This document shows, one piece after another, positions 34,907-44,075 of a stretch of 64,000 nt of DNA. The stretch comes from Flavicella sp963932955 (GTDB lineage: Bacteria; Bacteroidota; Bacteroidia; Flavobacteriales; Flavobacteriaceae): assembly GCA_963932955.1 (NCBI GenBank), contig CAWVRK010000009.1, forward strand, positions 1 through 64,000, read 5' to 3'. A program made the translations under genes and the position numbers. The notes beneath the pieces were generated by a model. The model did no database searches. It saw only the letters and a program-made list of their open reading frames with translations, and was not told the origin of the DNA. Position 1 is the stretch's first letter, and each line of letters opens with the position of its first letter.

Positions 34907-36181
34907 ATGATTCAGGTTTCATTCATCAAGGAGAATAGAGAAAAAGTAGTCCACGGTTTGGCCAAACGCAATTTCCCAGACGCCGAAGTGACCCTCGACA
35001 AGGTCCTTGCTACGGATGAAACTCGAAAAGCAACACAGACAAAACTCGACAATACCTTGGCGGAATCCAACAAGCTTTCCAAAGAAATTGGTGTCTTGTT
35101 CAAAGCTGGGGAACCTCAGAAAGCAGCACTTCTCAAAGAAAAAACAGCTCTTTTAAAAGATGCGTCTAAAGTCTTGTCGGAAGAACTGACTGCTGCCAAC
35201 GACGCATTGCAAACCTTGTTGTACACCATTCCAAACATCCCCAACGAAATCGTCCCTTCTGGCAGTTCTGAAGAGGACAACCTGATTTCTTTTGAAGCAG
35301 GAAGCATCCCTACCTTACACGAAGGGGCGCTGCCGCACTGGGATTTGGTCAAGCAATACGACCTTATCGATTTTGAGTTAGGCAATAAAATTGCCGCCGC
35401 TGGTTTTCCTGTTTACAAGGGGAAAGGGGCGCGTTTGCAACGTGCATTGATAAATTATTTTTTGGATAAAAACACGGCTGCCGGTTACTTAGAAGTACAG
35501 CCTCCTTATTTGGTGAACGAGGCTTCTGGAATCGGAACTGGTCAATTGCCGGACAAGGAAGGACAAATGTACCACGATGCAAAAGACGATTTGTATCTGA
35601 TTCCTACCGCAGAAGTGCCCGTCACCAATATGTACCGAGATGTGCTCTTAAAAGAAACGGACTTCCCGATTGCCAATACAGCTTATACACCTTGTTTTCG
35701 GAGAGAAGCAGGCTCTTATGGCGCCCACGTGCGTGGCTTGAACCGACTGCACCAATTCGACAAAGTAGAAATTGTGCGCTTGGAACTCCCTGAGAATTCT
35801 TACGCCGCATTGGAAGGCATGGTCGCCCATGTAAAAAACATTTTAGAAGAATTGAAATTGCCTTATCGGATTTTGACTTTGTGCGGAGGAGACTTGGGCT
35901 TTACCGCTGCGTTGACCTATGATTTTGAAGTGTTTTCAACAGCGCAAGACCGGTGGTTGGAAATCAGTTCGATTTCAAATTTTGAAAGCTTTCAAGCGAA
36001 TCGCTTGAAGTTGCGTTATAAAAATGCAGAAGGCAAAAAACAATTGGCGCATACCTTAAACGGAAGTTCTTTGGCCTTGCCAAGAGTTTTGGCGAGCCTT
36101 TTGGAAAACTACCAAACCCCCGATGGCATTCAAATCCCAGAGGTCTTGGTGCCGTATACTGGTTTTGATTTGATCAAATAA
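34907..36181 (+). CDS. serS: Seryl-tRNA synthetase
   Basis: Class II aminoacyl-tRNA synthetase charging tRNA-Ser, 424 residues. The N-terminal coiled-coil arm for the tRNA long variable loop spans about 25-110. The catalytic domain has motif 2 in TPCFRREAGSYGAHVRGLNRLHQF and motif 3 near NGSSLALPRVLASLLE. No T-box leader is seen upstream. Confidence 0.97.
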   Translation: MIQVSFIKENREKVVHGLAKRNFPDAEVTLDKVLATDETRKATQTKLDNTLAESNKLSKEIGVLFKAGEPQKAALLKEKTALLKDASKVLSEELTAANDALQTLLYTIPNIPNEIVPSGSSEEDNLISFEAGSIPTLHEGALPHWDLVKQYDLIDFELGNKIAAAGFPVYKGKGARLQRALINYFLDKNTAAGYLEVQPPYLVNEASGIGTGQLPDKEGQMYHDAKDDLYLIPTAEVPVTNMYRDVLLKETDFPIANTAYTPCFRREAGSYGAHVRGLNRLHQFDKVEIVRLELPENSYAALEGMVAHVKNILEELKLPYRILTLCGGDLGFTAALTYDFEVFSTAQDRWLEISSISNFESFQANRLKLRYKNAEGKKQLAHTLNGSSLALPRVLASLLENYQTPDGIQIPEVLVPYTGFDLIK

Positions 36182-36451
36182 GCTGTCAGATAGTTCGTCT
36201 CTAGCAAAATTCCTTGCCCCTCGTTTTCATTGTCTTGTATGTCCGTGTTTTCAGGTGTCCTTCGAGAGGGGAATTCGATTCAAACTACAACAAGTACAGT
36301 GCAGGGGGTTGTGAAACAACCGGTTTTAGGGGCTCACCCTTCTCAAAAACTGGAATGTTCTTTTTTTTCATTTGGAGGGTTTGACCTGTTTTTGCATTTA
36401 GCAAAAAGCAAAGCCCCCAAAAGAACAATTTTATATCCCGTTGATTCTTCC
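36182..36451. other. Non-coding gap after serS with a hairpin
   Basis: No convincing gene in this stretch: an open frame at 36230-36460 (76 aa) has no recognisable pattern. A hairpin is present where TTTTTGC (36389-36395) pairs with GCAAAAA (36401-36407) around ATTTA, extended by GGGTTTG and CAAAGCCC outside it. It could mark the end of the serS transcript, although no U run follows. Confidence 0.5.
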
Positions 36452-36459
36452 TATCTTTG
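36452..36459 (+). promoter_or_regulatory. -7 promoter element of the DUF4286-rsmA-mgtE run
   Basis: TATCTTTG matches TAnnTTTG, with its last base 32 nt before the ATG at 36491. Confidence 0.5.
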
Positions 36460-36490
36460 AAGGGAGCAACCAACCAAAACCCCTTGACAG

Positions 36491-36817
36491 ATGTACGTAT
36501 ACAACATCACTACCAACATTCAAGAAAACGCTGAAAAAGAGTGGCTGGCATGGATGCAAAACACGCACATCCCCGAAATGCTCGATACCGGAAAGTTTCT
36601 GTCCGCCAAGATGTGCAAAGTATTGGTCGAGGAAGACCTAGGAGGCAGCACCTACAGCGTGCAATACACGCTGGAAAACAGAGATATTCTCGAAGACTTT
36701 CACAAAACAGATGCGACACTTATGAAAAACAAAACCAATGCAAAATTTGCCGGTCAATTTGTCTATTTTGAAACTGAAATGCAACTGATCGACAAACAAT
36801 TCGCCTCAAAAAACTAA
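36491..36817 (+). CDS. DUF4286 family protein
   Basis: 108-residue cytosolic protein with a ferredoxin-like alpha/beta pattern. MYVYNITTNIQ at the start and the segment EWLAWMQNTHIPEMLDTG match DUF4286, a Bacteroidetes family related to antibiotic-biosynthesis-monooxygenase-like dimers. It lies 48 bp before rsmA on the same strand. No function is known. Confidence 0.85.
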   Translation: MYVYNITTNIQENAEKEWLAWMQNTHIPEMLDTGKFLSAKMCKVLVEEDLGGSTYSVQYTLENRDILEDFHKTDATLMKNKTNAKFAGQFVYFETEMQLIDKQFASKN

Positions 36818-36865
36818 GGACAATCGCATTCCTAGTAAAAAATTTCACCTTTCAATTCCTTTTTA

Positions 36866-37642
36866 ATGCGCGTAAGAGCAAAAAAACACCTCGGCCAACA
36901 CTTTTTAAAAGACGAACAAATCGCTAAGAACATTGCGGATAGCTTGACAGAAAAGAGTTATCAAAACGTCTTAGAGATTGGTCCAGGAATGGGTGTTTTG
37001 ACCAAATACCTATTGCAAAAAGACTACACCACTCACGTGATCGAAATTGACACGGAATCCGTAGAATACCTGCAAAACACCTACCTAAATCTCGCTCCTA
37101 GAATCCACTCCAAAGATTTTTTAAAAATCGACCTAAAGGAACTCTTTCAAGAAACCCCTTTTGCCATCATTGGCAATTTTCCTTACAACATTTCCACACA
37201 AATTGTTTTTAAAACCTTGGAAAACAGGGCGCAGATTCCAGAGTTTTCAGGGATGTTTCAAAAAGAAGTGGCCGAACGCATTGCCGAAAAAGAAGGCAGC
37301 AAAAAATACGGCATCCTTTCGGTACTCGCCCAAGCCTTTTATGAAGTGGAATACCTATTTACGGTTCCTCCCACTGTTTTTGACCCACCTCCCAAAGTTG
37401 ATTCTGGTGTTATCCGAATGCTTCGCAAAGAAAATTACGAACTCCCGGTAGATGAAAAATTGTTTTACAGAGTGGTCAAAACAGCTTTCAACCAACGTAG
37501 AAAAATGCTGAGAAGCAGTTTAAAATCCATGAATCTTTCGGATAAATTGAGAGAAGATGCTATCTTTGCGAAGCGCCCTGAACAATTGTCAGTAGCAGCA
37601 TTCGTTGAACTAACCTCATTAATTGCGCAAGATGCAAGTTGA
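36866..37642 (+). CDS. rsmA: 16S rRNA (adenine(1518)-N6/adenine(1519)-N6)-dimethyltransferase
   Basis: KsgA family enzyme making the m6,2A pair in the 3'-terminal loop of 16S rRNA during 30S maturation, 258 residues. The start RAKKHLGQHFL, SAM motif LEIGPGMGVLT and catalytic motif IGNFPYNIS are all present. Its last 11 bp overlap the mgtE start. Confidence 0.97.
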   Translation: MRVRAKKHLGQHFLKDEQIAKNIADSLTEKSYQNVLEIGPGMGVLTKYLLQKDYTTHVIEIDTESVEYLQNTYLNLAPRIHSKDFLKIDLKELFQETPFAIIGNFPYNISTQIVFKTLENRAQIPEFSGMFQKEVAERIAEKEGSKKYGILSVLAQAFYEVEYLFTVPPTVFDPPPKVDSGVIRMLRKENYELPVDEKLFYRVVKTAFNQRRKMLRSSLKSMNLSDKLREDAIFAKRPEQLSVAAFVELTSLIAQDAS

Positions 37643-38981
37643 AATCAACAAAGAATTCATCACCAACCTAGAGCAGCTCATCGCAGCAGGAAACAACCGG
37701 GAACTACCTGCCTTGTTCGAGGAAATGCACCCTGCCGACATTGCTGAAATTTTAGAAGAACTCAATTTTGACAATGCGTTGTTTATCATCAAACTGCTGG
37801 ACGCCGAAAAGACTTCTGAAATCCTCACAGAACTCGATGACGATACCCGAGAAAAAGTCTTAAAGGGTCTTTCTTCTGAAGAGATCGCCAAAGAAATTGA
37901 CAAATTGAACTCCGACGATGCTGCCGATATCATCGGGGAACTTTCCGAAAAACAAAAAGAAGAAGTCATCTCCCAAATTGAAGATGTAGAACACGCCAAA
38001 GACATTGTCGATTTGTTGCGCTATGATGAAGATTCTGCTGGAGGCTTGATGGGGAAAGAACTGATCAAGGTCAATGAGAATTGGTCTAACCTACGCTGTG
38101 TCAAAGAAATGCGTAAGCAGGCAGCCGACTACGACAAAGTCCACACCATTTATGTGGTAGACGACAACGATGTTTTGATGGGACGTCTGTCCTTAAAAAG
38201 CTTGTTGACGACCTCTACAAAAACACCTATCAAAGACATTTACAACCCAAACATCACCTCCATCCCTGTGGAGGAAAAAGACGAGGAAGTAGCAAAAACC
38301 ATGCAGAAATATGATTTGTTTGTAGTGCCTGTCGTGGATGAAATGAATCGTTTGGTCGGACAAATAACAATCGATGATGTGGTCGATGTCATCAAAGAAG
38401 AAGCTGACAAAGATTACCAAATGGCAGCGGGAATCACCGAAGATGTCGAGGCTGATGACAGTATCTTACAATTGACAAAGGCCCGATTGCCTTGGTTGGT
38501 ATTGGGCTTGTTTGGCGGACTTGGAGCAGCCTATATCATGGGCGGTTTTGAAGAGGCTTTGGAAAAACACAAAATTTTATTTTTCTTCACTCCTTTGATT
38601 GCAGCGATGGCTGGAAATGTAGGTGTGCAATCGAGTGCGATCATTGTTCAAGGACTCGCCAACAACAACATCAAAGGAAGTCTTTGGACCCGATTGATGA
38701 AAGAAATTGGATTGAGTTTGGTCAATGGGGTGATTTTAGCTCTTTTGGTGCTCGCCTACGGTGCTTTTCAAGGTTTTAATTTGACCGTCAATTACGCAAT
38801 TGCTAGCTCTTTGATCATCGTCATCATCATCGCTGCTTTGATTGGAACTTTTGTCCCTATCATTTTGGATAAAAAAGGCATTGATCCTGCTTTGGCTACA
38901 GGTCCTTTTATCACCACGAGTAACGATATTTTTGGAATTCTGATCTACTTTTGGATTGCCAAAATGATGTTGGGGTTTTAA
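37632..38981 (+). CDS. mgtE: Magnesium transporter MgtE
   Basis: Mg2+ channel of the MgtE family, 449 residues. The N-terminal helical-repeat domain spans about 1-125 (ALFEEMHPADIAEIL, SDDAADIIGEL), two CBS domains follow at about 130-250, and five transmembrane helices form the pore from about 285. The PAMAGNVGVQSS-like pore segment is present as PLIAAMAGNVGVQSS. The N-terminal domains close the channel when Mg2+ is high. ATG 37632 overlaps the rsmA end, giving coupled translation; the open frame starts at 37623. Confidence 0.95.
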   Translation: MQVEINKEFITNLEQLIAAGNNRELPALFEEMHPADIAEILEELNFDNALFIIKLLDAEKTSEILTELDDDTREKVLKGLSSEEIAKEIDKLNSDDAADIIGELSEKQKEEVISQIEDVEHAKDIVDLLRYDEDSAGGLMGKELIKVNENWSNLRCVKEMRKQAADYDKVHTIYVVDDNDVLMGRLSLKSLLTTSTKTPIKDIYNPNITSIPVEEKDEEVAKTMQKYDLFVVPVVDEMNRLVGQITIDDVVDVIKEEADKDYQMAAGITEDVEADDSILQLTKARLPWLVLGLFGGLGAAYIMGGFEEALEKHKILFFFTPLIAAMAGNVGVQSSAIIVQGLANNNIKGSLWTRLMKEIGLSLVNGVILALLVLAYGAFQGFNLTVNYAIASSLIIVIIIAALIGTFVPIILDKKGIDPALATGPFITTSNDIFGILIYFWIAKMMLGF

Positions 38982-38986
38982 CTCTT

Positions 38987-39517
38987 TTAGAGTTTCAACT
39001 TCTCCAAAAAAGACCACAATACAACCCCTGCAGTTACAGAAATGTTCAAAGAATGCTTGGTGCCAAATTGTGGAATTTCAATGCAGTGATCCGAAGCGGA
39101 AACGACAGCTTGTTGAACTCCTTTGACTTCATTTCCCAACACAATGGCATAGCGCTTTTGGGAAGACACCTCAAAATCTTGAAGTGGCGTTGCGTGTTCT
39201 GCCTGCTCAATCGAAACAACGGTTACTCCTTCGTTTTTTAATCTTTCTACCAAAGACAAGGTGCTTTCCTCGTAGGACCATTCTACAGAAGCCGTAGCAC
39301 CCAAAGCTGTCTTGTGAATGTCTTTGTTAGGCGGAGTGGCTGTAATGCCACAGAGGTATATTTTTTCCACCACAAAAGCATCTCCGGTTCTAAATACAGA
39401 TCCGATGTTGTTCAAACTTCGAATATTGTCTAAAATAACACTCAAAGGAATTTTGGGTGTTTGCTTGAATTCCGCAACTTCCAAACGCTGCAATTCACTG
39501 TTTTTGAGTTTTCTCAT
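38987..39517 (-). CDS. TrmH family RNA 2'-O-methyltransferase
   Basis: SpoU/TrmH (SPOUT) enzyme of 176 residues with a trefoil-knot SAM site. Motif 1 is NIRSLNNIGSVFRTGDAF, motif 2 is IVLGNEVKGV, and motif 3 is IPQFGTKHSLNISVTAGV. It methylates ribose in tRNA or rRNA; the target nucleotide cannot be told. It is convergent with mgtE, 5 bp apart, and divergent from ileS. Confidence 0.93.
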   Translation of the reverse strand: MRKLKNSELQRLEVAEFKQTPKIPLSVILDNIRSLNNIGSVFRTGDAFVVEKIYLCGITATPPNKDIHKTALGATASVEWSYEESTLSLVERLKNEGVTVVSIEQAEHATPLQDFEVSSQKRYAIVLGNEVKGVQQAVVSASDHCIEIPQFGTKHSLNISVTAGVVLWSFLEKLKL

Positions 39518-39534
39518 GGAATGGATTTAAAACG

Positions 39535-39542
39535 CAAAATTA
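39535..39542 (-). promoter_or_regulatory. -7 promoter element of the TrmH-family gene
   Basis: The minus strand reads TAATTTTG (TAnnTTTG), last base 18 nt before the ATG at 39517. On the plus strand ileS has only a near match, TATTTTCG at 39645-39652. Confidence 0.5.
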
Positions 39543-39676
39543 CAAGGAATTGTGAAACTTATCCCTGTTTCATTTGTGTTTTTTATCCAAGCTATTGTCT
39601 TCAATTTTAGACTTTAAAGGGTTCTCCATTCGAAGTATTTTATGTATTTTCGCGTTTGAATTGAAACCCAAGTAGC

Positions 39677-42600
39677 ATGAGTGCAAAATTTAAAGAACAC
39701 AAAGGGCTTAGTTTGACCAACATTGCCGCTGAGACACTAAATTTTTGGAAAGAAAATGACATCTTCCAAAAGAGTATTCGCTTGCGAGATGGGAAAGAAC
39801 CTTATGTGTTTTTTGAGGGGCCTCCTTCTGCCAACGGACTTCCTGGAATCCACCACGTCATCGGGCGGACCATCAAAGACATTTTTCCGCGCTACAAAAC
39901 CATGAAAGGGTTCAAAGTAGAACGGAAAGCGGGCTGGGACACTCACGGATTGCCTGTTGAATTGGGTGTCGAAAAAGAATTGGGCATCACCAAAGAAGAC
40001 ATCGGCACCAAAATCTCTATCGAAGCATACAACGAGGCTTGTCGAAAAGCCGTGATGAAATATACCGATGTTTGGAACAACTTGACTGAACGCATCGGCT
40101 ATTGGGTAGATATGGATGCCCCATACGTGACCTACAAACCCAAGTACATGGAATCGGTTTGGTGGTTGTTGTCACAATTGTACAAGAAAAATTTGTTGTA
40201 CAAAGGCTATACAATTCAACCTTATTCTCCAAAAGCCGGAACGGGATTGAGCTCTCACGAAATCAACCAACCAGGTGCATACCAAGATGTGACCGACACC
40301 ACCATTGTCGCTCAGTTCAAAGCACTTAAAAATTCCTTGCCAGAAAAACTTCAAAAATTAGAAGGAACCGTTCATTTCCTAGCATGGACAACGACTCCTT
40401 GGACTTTGCCCTCAAATACGGCACTGACAGTGGGTCCAAAAATTGACTATGTCGCGGTCCAAACTTTCAACCAATATACCTTTGAACCCCTTGTTGTGAT
40501 CCTTGCCGAAGCCTTGGTCGGAAAACAGTTTGGCAAAAAATTCTTTGCCGTAGCAGCAGCAGCAGATTTAACAGCTTACAATGCGGGAGATAAAAAAATC
40601 CCTTTTATCGTTGTTGACAAATACAAAGGTTCTGAATTGGTCGGTTCAAAATTTGAACAATTGCTGCCCTTTGCTTTGCCTTACCAAAATCCAGAAAATG
40701 CTTTTCGAGTTATTGCAGGGGATTTTGTAACGACGGAAGACGGAACCGGAATTGTCCATACGGCACCCACTTTTGGTGCCGACGATGCCCTTGTTGCCAA
40801 ACAAGCCACTCCAGAAGTTCCGCCTTTGTTGGTCTTGGACGAAAATGAAACACCCATTCCACTGGTCGACTTGCAAGGAAAATTCACCCAACACGTAGGG
40901 CCTTATGCTGGGAAATACGTAAAAAACGAATACTACAACGAAGGGGAAGTCCCTGAAAGATCCGTAGATGTTGAAATTGCCATTCAACTGAAAGAAGAGA
41001 ACAAAGCTTTCCATGTAGAAAAATACAAACACAGTTACCCCCATTGTTGGCGAACGGACAAACCCGTCTTGTACTACCCATTGGATTCTTGGTTTGTAAA
41101 AGTCACCGAAAAAAGAGACCGCCTCTTCGAATTGAACGAAACCATCAATTGGAAACCAAAATCGACAGGAGAAGGACGTTTTGGAAATTGGCTCAAAAAT
41201 GCCAACGATTGGAACCTGTCTCGTTCTCGCTATTGGGGAATCCCCTTGCCGATTTGGAGAACCGAAGACGGTACCGAAGAAATTCTTATTGGATCCCTAG
41301 AAGAATTGAAAGCGGAAATCCAAAAAGCCATCGAAGCAGGCGTTGAAAGTAAAGACGTGTTTGCAGACTTTGAAGTCGGAAACATGTCCGAAGAAAATTA
41401 TGCCAAAATTGATTTGCACAAAAATATTGTCGACCAAATCACCTTGGTCGCTCCTTCGGGAAAACCAATGCAACGCGAGGCCGACTTGATCGATGTGTGG
41501 TTTGATTCGGGGTCCATGCCTTATGCACAATGGCACTATCCTTTTGAAAACAAAGAACTCATCGACAAGGAGCAGTTTTATCCTGCAGATTTTATCGCAG
41601 AAGGGGTAGACCAAACCCGTGGATGGTTTTATACCCTACACGCTATTAGCACCCTGGTATTTGATTCTGTTGCTTACAAAAATGTGGTGTCCAACGGCTT
41701 GGTGCTCGACAAATACGGCAAAAAAATGTCCAAACGTCTGGGCAATGGCATCGATCCTTTTAAAACCATGGATACGTATGGGCCCGACGCTACGCGTTGG
41801 TACATGATCTCCAATGCCAACCCTTGGGACAACTTGAAGTTTGACATCGATGGGATTGACGAGGTGCGTAGAAAATTCTTTGGAACCCTTTACAATACCT
41901 ATTCTTTCTTTTCTTTGTATGCCAACTTGGACAATTTTAGCTACAAAGAAACTGCAATTGCCCTTGAGGAAAGACCTGAAATTGACCGTTGGATTTTATC
42001 CGAACTGAATACATTGGTGAAAAATGTGGATGCTTTTTACGAAGCCTACGAACCTACCAAAGCGGCAAGAGCCATCCAAGATTTTGTATCCGAAAACTTG
42101 AGCAACTGGTTTGTTCGTTTGAGCAGAAGGCGTTTTTGGAAAGGAGACTATAAGCAGGATAAAATTTCTGCTTACCAAAGTTTGTACACATGTCTTTTGA
42201 CGGTTGCCAAACTGAGTGCACCGATTGCGCCTTTCTTTATGGACAACATGTACAAAGATTTGACAAATGCTGTACAAGGAAACCATGCAGAATCTGTTCA
42301 CTTGGTGGACTTCCCTACCTGCAACGAAAAGGTTATAGACAAATCTTTGGAACGAAAAATGCAAAAGGCACAACAGATTTCCTCTATGGTCTTGTCACTG
42401 CGTAAAAAAGAAATGATCAAAGTTCGGCAACCTTTGCAGCGAGTGATGATTCCTGTATTGGACCAAAGGGAACGCGAGGACATCACCGCCATCCAAGACC
42501 TGATTATTTCTGAGGTGAACGTCAAAGAGATTGAACTGATCGACGATGCTTCTGGTATATTGGTTAAAAACATCAAGCCCAATTTCAAAGTACTAGGCCC

Positions 42601-43084
42601 CAAATACGGCAAAGAAATGCGCTTTGTAGGTGCTGCCGTGCAGCAGTTTGGTCAAGAAGAAATACAAACGCTCGAAAAAGATGGAAAAATAGCCGTCGAA
42701 ATAAATGGAAATTTTGTAGATTTAAGTTTAGAGGAGGTAGAAATCACTTCTCAGGACATTGAAGGTTGGTTGGTGACCAATCAAGGAGGCTTGACGGTCG
42801 CTTTGGATGTACACATCACCGAGGCGCTTCGCAAAGAAGGCATCGCAAGGGAGTTGATCAATCGCATTCAAAACATCCGAAAAGAAACAGGTTTGGAAGT
42901 CACCGACACCATTCACCTATCCCTCGAAGAAGATGCGGCCTTGAAAGAAGCTGTTTTGGAAAATGAAAGCTATATCAAAAGTGAAACCCTAACAAACACT
43001 TTGGAGTTTTATACTGCCCTTGAAGAGGGGGTGGTTGTTGAATTTGACGCTATAAAAACGAAATTGTTAATTTGTAAATCGTAA
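39677..43084 (+). CDS. ileS: Isoleucyl-tRNA synthetase, type 2, with swapped GxHH signature
   Basis: Class I synthetase charging tRNA-Ile, 1135 residues, longer than type 1 enzymes (about 940) and of the eukaryote-like type 2. The KMSKS loop is KKMSKRLGN with M684. The first signature motif, normally HxGH, is here GIHH at residues 57-60 (LPGIHHVIGR), the swapped GxHH form. The editing domain lies at about 200-410, and the long C-terminal region continues past the anticodon-binding domain. The dksA-like gene follows after 6 bp and then lspA, so these three may share a transcript. Confidence 0.97.
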   Translation: MSAKFKEHKGLSLTNIAAETLNFWKENDIFQKSIRLRDGKEPYVFFEGPPSANGLPGIHHVIGRTIKDIFPRYKTMKGFKVERKAGWDTHGLPVELGVEKELGITKEDIGTKISIEAYNEACRKAVMKYTDVWNNLTERIGYWVDMDAPYVTYKPKYMESVWWLLSQLYKKNLLYKGYTIQPYSPKAGTGLSSHEINQPGAYQDVTDTTIVAQFKALKNSLPEKLQKLEGTVHFLAWTTTPWTLPSNTALTVGPKIDYVAVQTFNQYTFEPLVVILAEALVGKQFGKKFFAVAAAADLTAYNAGDKKIPFIVVDKYKGSELVGSKFEQLLPFALPYQNPENAFRVIAGDFVTTEDGTGIVHTAPTFGADDALVAKQATPEVPPLLVLDENETPIPLVDLQGKFTQHVGPYAGKYVKNEYYNEGEVPERSVDVEIAIQLKEENKAFHVEKYKHSYPHCWRTDKPVLYYPLDSWFVKVTEKRDRLFELNETINWKPKSTGEGRFGNWLKNANDWNLSRSRYWGIPLPIWRTEDGTEEILIGSLEELKAEIQKAIEAGVESKDVFADFEVGNMSEENYAKIDLHKNIVDQITLVAPSGKPMQREADLIDVWFDSGSMPYAQWHYPFENKELIDKEQFYPADFIAEGVDQTRGWFYTLHAISTLVFDSVAYKNVVSNGLVLDKYGKKMSKRLGNGIDPFKTMDTYGPDATRWYMISNANPWDNLKFDIDGIDEVRRKFFGTLYNTYSFFSLYANLDNFSYKETAIALEERPEIDRWILSELNTLVKNVDAFYEAYEPTKAARAIQDFVSENLSNWFVRLSRRRFWKGDYKQDKISAYQSLYTCLLTVAKLSAPIAPFFMDNMYKDLTNAVQGNHAESVHLVDFPTCNEKVIDKSLERKMQKAQQISSMVLSLRKKEMIKVRQPLQRVMIPVLDQREREDITAIQDLIISEVNVKEIELIDDASGILVKNIKPNFKVLGPKYGKEMRFVGAAVQQFGQEEIQTLEKDGKIAVEINGNFVDLSLEEVEITSQDIEGWLVTNQGGLTVALDVHITEALRKEGIARELINRIQNIRKETGLEVTDTIHLSLEEDAALKEAVLENESYIKSETLTNTLEFYTALEEGVVVEFDAIKTKLLICKS

Positions 43085-43090
43085 ACTACT

Positions 43091-43471
43091 ATGGAAAACA
43101 TCAAAGCTCAATACGGAGAAGAAGATTTGAAGGAATTCAAAGAAATCATTCTAAAAAAAATAACTCGGGCACAAGAAGATTTAGATATTTTGAACAGTGC
43201 GTATAAAAACGACAGTGCCAATGGAACGGACGACACCTCTCCTACCTTTAAGGCTTTTGAAGAAGGGGCAGCAACCATGGCAAAAGAAGCCAATGTACAA
43301 CTGGCCATCCGTCAAGAAAAATTCATTCGAGACCTCAAAAACGCTTTGTTGCGCATTGAGAACAAAACCTATGGCGTTTGTCGTGTTTCTGGAAAACTGA
43401 TTCAAAAGGAACGCCTCAAACTGGTTCCACATGCCACTTTGAGCATTGAAGCCAAAAAGCAACAATCGTAA
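43091..43471 (+). CDS. TraR/DksA family protein with incomplete zinc finger
   Basis: 126-residue protein with an N-terminal coiled coil and a DksA-like C terminus. DksA-type proteins enter the RNA polymerase secondary channel and, with ppGpp, alter transcription. Instead of four zinc cysteines, only C97 remains (GVCRVSGKLI), S100 replaces the second, and the second pair is replaced by VPHATLSIEAK. The form is common in Bacteroidetes, so it is probably functional. It sits between ileS and lspA. Confidence 0.88.
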   Translation: MENIKAQYGEEDLKEFKEIILKKITRAQEDLDILNSAYKNDSANGTDDTSPTFKAFEEGAATMAKEANVQLAIRQEKFIRDLKNALLRIENKTYGVCRVSGKLIQKERLKLVPHATLSIEAKKQQS

Positions 43472-43481
43472 TTTCTTACTA

Positions 43482-44075
43482 TTGAAAAAAGCAGTCCTTT
43501 TAATTTTGGTCGTTTTGGCCCTCGATCAAATCAGTAAAATTTGGATCAAAACACACTTATCCCTCGGAGAAGAGATTTATGTTTTTGATTGGTTCCGCAT
43601 TTATTTTATCGAAAACAATGGCGCGGCATGGGGTGCTGAAATCGGCGGCAAAGGTGGCAAACTTTTTTTGACCCTTTTTCGATTGGTGGCTATTGTGGGG
43701 ATCGGATATTGGTTGGTGCAATCCATCAATAAGCAAGCCCCCAAATTGTTACTTGTTTCCATTTCCTTGATTTTTGCCGGGGCTTTGGGAAACATTCTTG
43801 ACTCTGTCTTTTACGGGATCCTCTTTGACCATTCCAACCACCAGTTGGCAACTCTTTTTGCAGCAGAACCCTACGGCACTCTTTTTCATGGAAAAGTAGT
43901 GGACATGCTTTATTTTCCGATGTGGAAAGGGGGACTCCCCTCATGGTTTCCTTTTATCGGTGGTGAAAACTTTACGTTTTTCAATGCCATTTTCAATGTG
44001 GCAGATTCGGCAATCAGTATTGGAGTCACTTTGTTGATTTTGTTTGGAAATAAACTATTTCCGAAAACGAATTAG
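43482..44075 (+). CDS. lspA: Prolipoprotein signal peptidase
   Basis: Inner-membrane aspartic peptidase cleaving lipoprotein signal peptides, about 197 residues. DQISKIWIK at the start, NNGAAWG, and the catalytic aspartates in GNILDSVFYG and FNVADSAIS are all present. A long loop (residues of about 115-155) lies between the last two, as is usual in flavobacteria. There is no ATG; TTG 43482, 10 nt after the upstream stop, gives MKKAVLLILVV, and TTG 43446 overlapping the upstream gene is the alternative. Confidence 0.92.
   Translation: MKKAVLLILVVLALDQISKIWIKTHLSLGEEIYVFDWFRIYFIENNGAAWGAEIGGKGGKLFLTLFRLVAIVGIGYWLVQSINKQAPKLLLVSISLIFAGALGNILDSVFYGILFDHSNHQLATLFAAEPYGTLFHGKVVDMLYFPMWKGGLPSWFPFIGGENFTFFNAIFNVADSAISIGVTLLILFGNKLFPKTN

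Noticed and set aside
36230..36460. 76-residue open frame in the gap after serS
   Set aside because: Biased, unpatterned composition; it overlaps a hairpin and the promoter of the next gene.
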